From the NCBI GenBank assembly GCA_026390045.1, contig JAPLGR010000180.1, positions 1 through 5,786 on the forward strand: a DNA stretch of 5,786 nt, read 5' to 3'. Of this stretch, positions 1 through 5,158 are shown in pieces. The DNA is from Chloroflexota bacterium. Its GTDB lineage: Bacteria > Chloroflexota > Anaerolineae > Anaerolineales > E44-bin32. The notes below the pieces were generated by a model, which was not told the DNA's origin, did no database searches, and was given only the letters and a program-made list of their open reading frames with translations. Within the stretch, counting starts at the first letter, position 1, and every line of letters begins with the position of its first letter. A program made the translations under genes and the position numbers.

Positions 1-2
1 AT

Positions 3-386
3 CTTCCCGCCTGGGTGTTGTTCGTCGCCGTCACGTTGTGGATCGGTGGTTTCGACCTGATCTACGCCATCCAGGACATCGAGGTTGATCGGCGCGACGG
101 GCTGTATTCGTTTCCAGCGCGCTATGGGATTGCCGCGGCCCTGCGCCTCTCGGCCGTCGCCCACGCGCTGGTGACCATCCTGCTCGTCCTGCTCGGGCTG
201 CTACTCCGTCTGAGCGCGCCGTACTGGGTCGGCCTGGTGCTGAGCGCCGCGCTGCTGGCATACGAGCACGCCATCGTCCGGCCCAACGATCTCTCCCGAT
301 TGAACGTCGCGTTCTTCAACGTCAATGGGGTGATCAGCGTGACGTTGTTCGTGGGCACATTGCTGGCTACACTTCTGCCTGCCTAA
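3..386 (+). CDS. ubiA: UbiA-family aromatic prenyltransferase, MqnP-like (C-terminal part, 5' end off window)
   Basis: Integral membrane prenyltransferase that attaches a polyprenyl chain to an aromatic acid in quinone synthesis. The 127 visible residues are the C-terminal part of a protein that is usually about 285-295 residues, so the first Asp-rich motif (NDxxDxxxD) lies upstream. The second Asp motif is visible: D18, then Y21-A-I-Q-D25 and D29, followed by R-R-D-G-L-Y-S and P-A-R-Y-G. This GFDxxYAxQDxxxD...GLxSxPxRxG form is the one I associate with the futalosine-pathway enzyme MqnP ('ubiA_other') rather than with E. coli UbiA, which has DTQYAMVDRDDD. Hydrophobic stretches at about residues 45-68, 70-86 and 105-125 fit the last membrane helices. 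The frame is open from base 3; a GTG at 15 is internal and not the true start. The stop overlaps the AAGGAG that serves the next gene. The family is certain; the choice of MqnP over a 4-hydroxybenzoate substrate is inferred. Confidence 0.88.
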   Translation, partial: LPAWVLFVAVTLWIGGFDLIYAIQDIEVDRRDGLYSFPARYGIAAALRLSAVAHALVTILLVLLGLLLRLSAPYWVGLVLSAALLAYEHAIVRPNDLSRLNVAFFNVNGVISVTLFVGTLLATLLPA

Positions 387-390
387 GGAG
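385..390 (+). promoter_or_regulatory. Shine-Dalgarno AAGGAG for the solute-binding protein gene
   Basis: A strong AAGGAG sits 6 bases before the ATG at 397 and overlaps the last two bases of the ubiA stop codon. It supports the 397 start, although an adjacent ATG at 400, 9 bases away, is also usable. Because it overlaps the upstream stop, ribosomes finishing ubiA could re-initiate here. Confidence 0.75.
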
Positions 391-396
391 TCTCCC

Positions 397-1341
397 ATGA
401 TGAAGCGCTTGGTCCTGCTCATCATCCTGGTGGCAGCATCGCTCGCCGCCTGCACGCCCGCCCCGGCACAGACCACCATACTGCGCATCGGCGTCCTGCC
501 AATCCTCGAAGCGCTGCCGATGTACGTCGCGCAAAGCCAGGGCTACTTCGCCGAGGAAGGCCTGCAGGTCGAGTTCGTTCCGGCCGCCTCGGCCGCCGAG
601 CGCGATCAGCTCATGCAGGCCAACCAGATCGACGGCATGATCAACGATCTGGTCGCCGTGCTCCTGTACAACCGCGACCAGGTCCAGATCGTCGTCGTAC
701 GCTTCGCCCGCACGGCCAGCGCTGAAGATCCGAACTACCGCATCCTGGCCTCCGGTCAGAGCGGCATCACCAGCGTCGACGGTCTGCGCGGCGTGCCCAT
801 CGGCGTCTCGGAGGGCACGGTCATCGAATATGTCACCGACCGGCTGCTGCAGGCCGAGGGGCTCAAGGCCGAGGAGATCGAGATCGTCGCTGTCCCCAAG
901 ATCCCCGATCGGCTGGCGCTGCTGGAGTCCGGGGAAATCCAGGCGGCCACGCTTCCCGACCCTCTCTCCTCGCTGGCGCTGCAAGCTGGTGCCACACTGA
1001 TCATCGACGATACGTCGCACCCCGAATACGGCACGAGCGTCCTGTCCTTCCGGAAGGAGATCATCGATCAAAGCCCGGATGCGCTGCGCGGGTTCCTGTG
1101 CGCGCTGCAGAAGGCCACGGCTGAGGTCAACGCCGATCCCGGCCAGTGGAGCATGCTGCTCACCGAGAACAGCCTGGTCCCCGCGCCGCTGATCGGCAGC
1201 TATCAGCTGCCCGAGTTCCCCTCGGCCTCCGTCCCATCCGAAGCGCAGTATGCTGACGCGCTCGATTGGGCAATCACCCGCGGGCTGTTGACCGGCAGCG
1301 CCGGCTATGCCGACGCGGTCGACGGCAGTTTCCTGCCCTGA
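397..1341 (+). CDS. ABC transporter solute-binding lipoprotein, NMT1/SsuA-like
   Basis: Captures a small molecule outside the membrane and delivers it to the permease and ATPase encoded just downstream. The 314-residue protein starts with MMKR, a hydrophobic core (residues 5-16) and a lipobox L16-A-A-C19, followed by a T/P/A-rich linker, so it is a lipid-anchored type II periplasmic-binding protein. The mature part opens with a beta strand (L29-RIGVLP) and the segment 'PMYVAQSQGYFAEEGL' (41-56), the hallmark of the NMT1/SsuA/TauA/ThiY group. A later 'GVSEGTVIEYV' (about 142-152) matches the ligand-contacting loop and helix of the family. Length is typical. AAGGAG ends 6 bases upstream, and the gene lies 10 bases after ubiA. 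The family takes sulfonates, nitrate, taurine, thiamine pyrimidine or aromatic acids, and the ligand cannot be read from sequence. Its place among menaquinone genes suggests, but does not show, a quinone-pathway substrate. It is not MqnA or MqnD, which share the fold but are cytoplasmic enzymes without a lipobox. Confidence 0.85.
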   Translation: MMKRLVLLIILVAASLAACTPAPAQTTILRIGVLPILEALPMYVAQSQGYFAEEGLQVEFVPAASAAERDQLMQANQIDGMINDLVAVLLYNRDQVQIVVVRFARTASAEDPNYRILASGQSGITSVDGLRGVPIGVSEGTVIEYVTDRLLQAEGLKAEEIEIVAVPKIPDRLALLESGEIQAATLPDPLSSLALQAGATLIIDDTSHPEYGTSVLSFRKEIIDQSPDALRGFLCALQKATAEVNADPGQWSMLLTENSLVPAPLIGSYQLPEFPSASVPSEAQYADALDWAITRGLLTGSAGYADAVDGSFLP

Positions 1342-1380
1342 GCCCCGGCGTTGGCGCATGGAGGCACGGCGAGCAGATCC
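1342..1380 (+). other. Longest intergenic gap, no terminator or promoter seen
   Basis: This 39-base gap between the binding-protein and ATPase genes is the longest non-coding stretch in the window. I see no hairpin followed by a T run and no clear -35/-10 pair. It holds a GGAGG at 1360-1364, which is 16 bases before the ATG at 1381 and so too far for a standard ribosome binding site. No in-frame start codon lies between the two, so start selection for the ATPase stays slightly open. Confidence 0.55.
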
Positions 1381-2154
1381 ATGATCGAGGTCGACGGACT
1401 GGCCTTTCATTATCCGGACGACACGGCCGTCTTTGAGGGCTTCTCCTGGCGTGTTGCTCCGGGTGAAGCTTGGGCCGTGCTTGGCCTATCCGGCGGCGGA
1501 AAGACCACGCTCCTTTACTTGATTGCCGGCCTGCGTCTCCCCGTGCAGGGGACGGTGCGCATCGGCGGCGAACCCATCCTCCGCCCGCGCCCTCAGACCG
1601 GGCTGATCCTGCAGGACTTCGGCCTGCTGCCCTGGGCCACAGTGCGCGACAACGTCGCGCTCGGGTTGCGCATCCGCGGATTCTATGGACCGGACGGGAA
1701 ACACGCGCCGGCCGGCGAGGCGGTGACTGCCCGGCGCGAGATCACGCAGGCCTGGCTCGATCGCCTCGGCTTGTCCCGTGTCGCCGACAGCTTCCCAGGA
1801 CAGATCTCCGGCGGGCAACGCCAGCGCACAGCCATCGCCCGCACACTGTCCCTTCAACCGGATCTGCTGCTGATGGATGAGCCGTTCGCTTCGCTCGATG
1901 CACCCACACGCGAGGACTTGCAGAACCTGACGCTACAGCTGCGCGCCGAGACCGGATTGACGACAGTCGTCGTCACCCACACGATTGAGGAAGCCGCGCT
2001 TCTGGGAGCGCAAGTACTCCTGCTTGGCCAGCTCCCCAATCGCACCGCGCACATCATCCCGAACCCGGGCGGCGCCGATCCGGCCTTCCACACCTCGCCA
2101 CGTTACACCAAAGCCTGCGCTCTGCTTCGCCGCGAGCTGGAGGCGGTCCGATGA
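1381..2154 (+). CDS. ABC transporter ATP-binding protein, SsuB/TauB-like
   Basis: Cytoplasmic ATPase that powers the importer formed with the adjacent binding protein and permease. In its 257 residues the motifs come in order: an aromatic A-loop candidate (Y11), Walker A GLSGGGKT (35-42), Q-loop with Q78 in LQDFGLLPW, signature ISGGQRQR (142-149), Walker B LLLMDEP (162-168) with catalytic E167, D-loop SLD (171-173) and switch His H200 in VVVTHTIEEA. All catalytic residues are intact. I chose ATG 1381 because MIEVDGLAFHYP is the normal family N-terminus. A TTG at 1351 would add ten low-complexity residues (AHGGTASRS) and place GGAGG inside the gene. The stretch between Q-loop and signature (about 97-120, with FYGPDGKHAPAGEAV) looks about a dozen residues longer than in SsuB as I remember it. 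Its stop overlaps the permease start (ATGA), which supports co-translation of a stoichiometric complex. Confidence 0.9.
   Translation: MIEVDGLAFHYPDDTAVFEGFSWRVAPGEAWAVLGLSGGGKTTLLYLIAGLRLPVQGTVRIGGEPILRPRPQTGLILQDFGLLPWATVRDNVALGLRIRGFYGPDGKHAPAGEAVTARREITQAWLDRLGLSRVADSFPGQISGGQRQRTAIARTLSLQPDLLLMDEPFASLDAPTREDLQNLTLQLRAETGLTTVVVTHTIEEAALLGAQVLLLGQLPNRTAHIIPNPGGADPAFHTSPRYTKACALLRRELEAVR
2139..2143 (+). promoter_or_regulatory. Shine-Dalgarno GGAGG for the permease gene
   Basis: GGAGG lies inside the end of the ATPase gene, 7 bases before the ATG at 2151. It is one of the clearest ribosome binding sites in the window and fixes the permease start at the ATGA overlap. Confidence 0.75.
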
Positions 2155-2891
2155 AGCGGACCTCGGTGCTGCTGGCCGCCGTGGCACTGCTCATCGGCTG
2201 GCAGATCGCCGCCTGGATGGTGAATCGCCCGATCCTTCCCCCGCCACTCGAGGTGTTGACGATCTTTGCCACCGAGATCTTCGGCGAGCTGGGGCTGGAT
2301 TTCCTTGCCAGCCTGGGGCGCGTCGTCGCCTCGATGGCGCTGGCCGTTGCCACCGCCGTCCCCGCCGGGCTGGCCCTCGGGCAGATGCCGGCCCTCAACC
2401 GCATCTTCTCGCCCGTGATCTACATCCTGTATCCGATCCCCAAGGTCGTCCTGGTCCCTGTGATCCTGCTGTTCCTCGGCATCAGCGACCTGGCCAAGGT
2501 GGTCATCATCTTCCTGATCCTGTTCTTCCAGATCCTGGTGCTGGTGCGTGACCAGGCCGCCGCGCTGCGCGCCGAGCTGGTCGCCTCGGTCCGCAGCCTG
2601 GGAGCTGGACGACGCGCGCTGTTCCGCTTCGTCTACTACCCGGCCAGTCTGCCCGCCATCCTGACCGCGCTGCGTCAGTCGATCGGCACCGCCGTGGCCG
2701 TGCTGTACGTCGCCGAGCTGTTCGCCACCCAGCGCGGCCTCGGCTACTACATCTACCTGCATGGCTCGACGCTGTTCGACTACCCGCGCATGTACGCCGG
2801 CGTGGTGGCGATGAGCCTGCTCGGCCTGGGGCTGTACTTCGGGGTCGACTGGCTGCAGCGCCGCCTGTGCCCATGGCAGTTCGCCTCGTGA
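2151..2891 (+). CDS. ABC transporter permease, BPD_transp_1 (SsuC/TauC/ThiX-like)
   Basis: Membrane subunit of the importer, presumably acting as a homodimer with two copies of the ATPase, since only one permease gene is present. The 246-residue protein has hydrophobic segments at about 5-24, 57-78, 85-110, 115-133, 166-190 and 213-232, giving about six helices as usual for this family. The cytoplasmic coupling loop (EAA motif) is at about 143-168: 'ELVASVRSLGAGRRALFRF' followed by P164 and L167-P168, with the invariant Gly at G151. The stretch 'YPIPKVVLVPVILLFLG' (94-110) is characteristic of SsuC/TauC-type permeases. The ATG shares bases with the ATPase stop (ATGA) and has GGAGG 7 bases upstream. 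Its own stop overlaps the next start (GTGA). The family assignment is secure; the substrate is unknown. Confidence 0.9.
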   Translation: MKRTSVLLAAVALLIGWQIAAWMVNRPILPPPLEVLTIFATEIFGELGLDFLASLGRVVASMALAVATAVPAGLALGQMPALNRIFSPVIYILYPIPKVVLVPVILLFLGISDLAKVVIIFLILFFQILVLVRDQAAALRAELVASVRSLGAGRRALFRFVYYPASLPAILTALRQSIGTAVAVLYVAELFATQRGLGYYIYLHGSTLFDYPRMYAGVVAMSLLGLGLYFGVDWLQRRLCPWQFAS

Positions 2892-3415
2892 GTACGAACC
2901 TCGAGACCGCCGTCCTGATCATCCCGCCGTTTGAGGTGCAGAGCTTCGCCGCGCCGATCCGCCGCCAGGCGATGCCCGAACGGTGGATGCAGGTGCCGGC
3001 GCACATCACACTGCTCTACCCGTTTGCAGCGCCGGCTGAGGTTAGCCAGGCGATGCCCCGGCTGCGCCAGGCGTTGGCGGCGGCCGAACCGTTCGACGTA
3101 ACGCTCGACCACTACGGCCGCTTCCCAACCGCGGTCTTCCTCGAACCAGCCGAGCTGCAGCCCCTGCTCGACCTCCATCGGCACCTGGCCGCCGCGTTCC
3201 CTGAGTATCCGATCTACGGCGGCGAATTCGGGCAGGCCTTCCACCCTCATCTGACACTCGTCCAGTCAGAAGACGAATCGGGCCCGCCCGATCTCGCCTT
3301 GCCTCCAACCCCATCGTTCACGTTCCGAGTCGACCGGGTATTTGTGTTCGTCGGCGATCCCGAGGCCGCGGTCCCGTACGTCCCGCTGGCCGCTGCCCTG
3401 CTGGGGCCGCCGTGA
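2888..3415 (+). CDS. 2H phosphoesterase superfamily protein ('2'-5' RNA ligase' family)
   Basis: Small soluble protein of 175 residues with the two catalytic HxTx motifs that define the 2H fold: H39-I-T41-L in 'VPAHITLLYPF' and H121-L-T123-L in 'FHPHLTLVQ'. The spacing of about 80 residues is normal. Members hydrolyse or ligate 2',5'-phosphodiester or 2',3'-cyclic phosphate bonds in RNA or nucleotides; the substrate here is unknown. The N-terminal 'TAVLIIPPFEV' forms the expected first strand. I chose GTG 2888 because it makes a 4-base GTGA overlap with the permease stop, the pattern used at four other junctions; ATG 2873 would add five residues (MAVRL) and GTG 2867 seven. None of the three has a good Shine-Dalgarno sequence. 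The gene sits between a transporter permease and ubiE, an unexpected place, and the overlaps on both sides argue for co-expression rather than chance adjacency. Confidence 0.82.
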   Translation: MSTNLETAVLIIPPFEVQSFAAPIRRQAMPERWMQVPAHITLLYPFAAPAEVSQAMPRLRQALAAAEPFDVTLDHYGRFPTAVFLEPAELQPLLDLHRHLAAAFPEYPIYGGEFGQAFHPHLTLVQSEDESGPPDLALPPTPSFTFRVDRVFVFVGDPEAAVPYVPLAAALLGPP

Positions 3416-4122
3416 GCAACCTTACGGGCGACGCGCGTGCCCGCTATGTGCGCCGCATGTTCGGGCGCATCGCCCCGCGCTATGACTTGCTCAACCGGTT
3501 GATGACGTTTGGCCTCGACCGCTCCTGGCGCGTCGAACTCATCCGCCGTCTGGATCTGCCCACCGCGCCCCGAGTGCTCGATTTGGGCTCCGGCACCGGC
3601 GACCTGGCACTCAAGGCACTGAAGCGCCGTCCTTCGGCGCGCGTTGTGGCGGCCGATTTCACACCCGAGATGATGAGGATCGGGCAGCGCAGAGCCGGCG
3701 CCGAGCACGTGCAGTGGGTGGTGGCGGATGCAGCGCGGCTTCCCTTCGCCGGTGCCACCTTCGACGCGGCGGTGTCCGGATTCCTGCTGCGCAATGTCCC
3801 GGAGGTCGACCGGGTCCTGTCGGAGGAACTTCGCGTCCTGCACCCCGGCGGGCGCGGCGGCTCGCTCGACACCACGCCGCCCTCCCGCTCCTGGCTGCGC
3901 CCGCTTCTCTCTTTCCATCTGCACACCGTCATCCCGCTGCTCGGCCGAATCCTTGCCGGCGATCCCGAGGCGTACATCTACCTGCCGCAGTCGACCGAGC
4001 GGTTCGTCGAGGCCGGCGCACTCGCGGCGCGTATGGCCGCCGCAGGGTTCCGCGAGGTGAGTTACACTCGAAGGATGCTCGGCACCATCGCACTGCACTG
4101 GGGCACGCGCCCGGCCGATTGA
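3412..4122 (+). CDS. ubiE: UbiE/MenG demethylmenaquinone C-methyltransferase
   Basis: SAM-dependent enzyme that C-methylates the prenylated quinol ring, the last step of menaquinone synthesis. The 236-residue protein shows the UbiE signatures in order: 'YVRRMFGRIAPRYDLLNRLM' (12-31) with the following FGLDRSWR, motif I VLDLGSGTGD (55-64), acidic D82 in AADFTPEMM for the SAM ribose, D106 in 'VVADAARLPF', FLLRNVP (124-130) in place of the common FGLRN, ELRVLHPGG (139-147), 'AYIYLPQSTERF' (187-198) and C-terminal 'LGTIALHWGTRP' (223-234). The segment SLDTTPP replaces the LExSxP of proteobacterial enzymes; I recall the same LDTTPP in Chloroflexota homologues. Start GTG 3412 overlaps the previous stop (GTGA), with a weak GGGG at 3403-3406. 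Together with ubiA and ubiX it indicates menaquinone rather than ubiquinone in a presumed non-proteobacterial host, which is an inference. Confidence 0.92.
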   Translation: MSNLTGDARARYVRRMFGRIAPRYDLLNRLMTFGLDRSWRVELIRRLDLPTAPRVLDLGSGTGDLALKALKRRPSARVVAADFTPEMMRIGQRRAGAEHVQWVVADAARLPFAGATFDAAVSGFLLRNVPEVDRVLSEELRVLHPGGRGGSLDTTPPSRSWLRPLLSFHLHTVIPLLGRILAGDPEAYIYLPQSTERFVEAGALAARMAAAGFREVSYTRRMLGTIALHWGTRPAD

Positions 4123-4124
4123 GA

Positions 4125-4700
4125 ATGCCCGATCCATCGCCCACCCGCGTCATCGTCGCTATCACCGGCGCCTCCGGCGCCGTGCTCGGCATCCGCGCAC
4201 TGGAGCGCCTGCGCACCCTGAACATCGAGACGCACCTAGTGATCAGCGCGGCAGCTCGCATCACGATCGCGCAGGAGACCGATCACAAGGTGAGTGACGT
4301 GCAGGCGCTTGCCCATACCAGCTACGATCCGCGCGACATCGGCGCGGCCATCGCATCGGGCTCCTTCTCGGTGCACGGCATGATTGTCATCCCCTGCTCG
4401 ATCAAGACCCTTTCCGCGATCGCCAACTCCTACGCCGACGATCTGATCGTGCGCGCGGCGGACGTCACGCTCAAGGAGGGCCGGCCGCTGGTGCTCGTAG
4501 TCCGCGAGACCCCGCTGCATCGCGGACATCTCCGACTGATGGACCTCGCCGCGCGCGCCGGCGCGGTCATCTTCCCACCCGTCCCGGCGTTCTACTGCCG
4601 GCCGGCGACGCTCGACGACCTGGTCGACGACACGGTCGCCCGCGCCCTACAACGCCTGGGCATTCCGAACGCCAGCGTCACGCCCTGGAAGGCCGTGTGA
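4125..4700 (+). CDS. ubiX: Flavin prenyltransferase UbiX
   Basis: Joins dimethylallyl phosphate to reduced FMN to make the prenylated FMN cofactor of UbiD-type decarboxylases; it does not itself decarboxylate. The 191-residue length is typical. Visible signatures are the N-terminal flavin loop GASGAV (15-20), 'MIVIPCSIKTLSAIA' (86-100) with C91-S92, R110, 'AADVTLKEGRPLVLVVRETP' (111-130) with K117, R127 and E128, Y157 in PAFYCRP, and R173. R110, K117, R127, E128, Y157 and R173 keep a constant 12-residue offset from the active-site residues I recall for Pseudomonas UbiX (R122, K129, R139, E140, Y169, R185), so the active site looks intact. The start ATG 4125 is 2 bases after the ubiE stop, with no clear Shine-Dalgarno, so translation probably depends on ubiE. 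The frame stays open upstream into ubiE, but the family N-terminus fixes the start here. The partner UbiD is not in the window. Confidence 0.94.
   Translation: MPDPSPTRVIVAITGASGAVLGIRALERLRTLNIETHLVISAAARITIAQETDHKVSDVQALAHTSYDPRDIGAAIASGSFSVHGMIVIPCSIKTLSAIANSYADDLIVRAADVTLKEGRPLVLVVRETPLHRGHLRLMDLAARAGAVIFPPVPAFYCRPATLDDLVDDTVARALQRLGIPNASVTPWKAV
4687..4692 (+). promoter_or_regulatory. Shine-Dalgarno-like GGAAGG before the split-barrel gene
   Basis: GGAAGG inside the end of ubiX lies 4 bases before GTG 4697. The spacing is short but usable, and it supports GTG as the start at the GTGA overlap. Confidence 0.5.
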
Positions 4701-5158
4701 CGCTCCCCTCCGACCTCAACCGCGAACTCGCTCCGATCCGTGCCCTGCTGGAGGAGACAACCACGATGGTCCTGGCGACGCGCATGCCCGACGGGACACC
4801 ACGGGCCACGCCGGTCTTCTTCGCCACGGACGAGAGCCTGCGTCTGATCTTCCTCTCAGATCCGCAGAGCGTGCACAGCAGGAATCTCACAGCGTCGCCG
4901 CACGCCTCGGCGGCAATGTACCCCGAGGAAGGAGACTGGCGCAGGCTGCGCGGTGTCCAGATGACAGGGCGCGCCCGCGTGCTTGATGGCGCCGAGGCGG
5001 ACGCCGCGCGGCGCACCTACGCCCGGCGATTCCCATTTGTCGCCGAGCTCGCCTCCGCCATGGCCGCAACCCGGATCTGCGCGTTCACGCCGTCCTGGGT
5101 GCGCCTGATCGATAACCGGCGCGGGTTCGGCTTCCAGCAGGAGTGGAGTCTGGCGTGA
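4697..5158 (+). CDS. Pyridoxamine 5'-phosphate oxidase-like FMN/F420-binding split-barrel protein
   Basis: Small protein of 153 residues with the layout of the PNPOx-like split barrel: N-terminal helix (LNRELAPIRALLEE, 7-20), first strands 'TMVLATRMPDGTPRATPVFF' (23-42), then 'LRLIFLSDPQSVHSRNL' (48-64) where flavin-phosphate-binding residues normally lie, 'ASAAMY' (70-75), the 'GVQMTGRARVL' strand (86-96), a helix with A-R-R-T-Y-A-R-R-F (104-112), and a C-terminal 'WVRLIDNRRGFGFQQEW' (134-150). Such proteins bind FMN, F420 or heme and are often reductases or oxidases; I cannot tell which. The 'SxxSRN' and 'GFGF..EW' ending resemble the YhbP/general stress protein branch as I remember it, which is only a weak hint. 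Start GTG 4697 overlaps the ubiX stop (GTGA), with GGAAGG just upstream. It is placed directly after the enzyme that makes prenylated FMN, which may or may not be meaningful. Confidence 0.78.
   Translation: MTLPSDLNRELAPIRALLEETTTMVLATRMPDGTPRATPVFFATDESLRLIFLSDPQSVHSRNLTASPHASAAMYPEEGDWRRLRGVQMTGRARVLDGAEADAARRTYARRFPFVAELASAMAATRICAFTPSWVRLIDNRRGFGFQQEWSLA
5145..5148 (+). promoter_or_regulatory. Shine-Dalgarno GGAG for the last methyltransferase gene
   Basis: GGAG lies 6 bases before GTG 5155; a second AGGAG at 5139-5143 is 11 bases away. The spacing of the nearer one supports the GTG at the GTGA overlap as the start. Confidence 0.55.

Noticed and set aside
397..1341. Binding protein as a MqnA/MqnD-type futalosine enzyme
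   Set aside because: The fold is shared, but this protein has a lipobox with Cys19 and is followed by its own ATPase and permease, so it is a transport component.
1342..1380. Possible terminator or internal promoter in the longest gap
   Set aside because: No stem followed by a T run and no paired promoter elements are visible in 39 bases.
367..1410. A 347-codon open frame on the minus strand opposite the binding-protein gene
   Set aside because: Its product is Arg/Gln/Asp-rich with no recognisable fold. It mirrors a convincing lipoprotein gene on the + strand and is expected in high-G+C DNA.
1985..2551. A 188-codon + strand frame across the ATPase/permease junction
   Set aside because: Arg/Pro/Ala-rich shadow of two well-supported genes in another frame.
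3841..3880. UbiE segment GGRGGSLDTTPP as a damaged or frameshifted motif
   Set aside because: The frame is intact on both sides with all downstream motifs present, and a similar LDTTPP is what I recall in Chloroflexota homologues.
3714..4124. Upstream in-frame extension of ubiX to 328 residues
   Set aside because: The extra residues are an out-of-frame reading of ubiE (Arg/Pro-rich). The UbiX family N-terminus begins at the ATG at 4125.
3247..4137. A 296-codon open frame on the minus strand opposite ubiE
   Set aside because: Low-complexity product with no family motifs, lying over a full-length UbiE with all its signatures.
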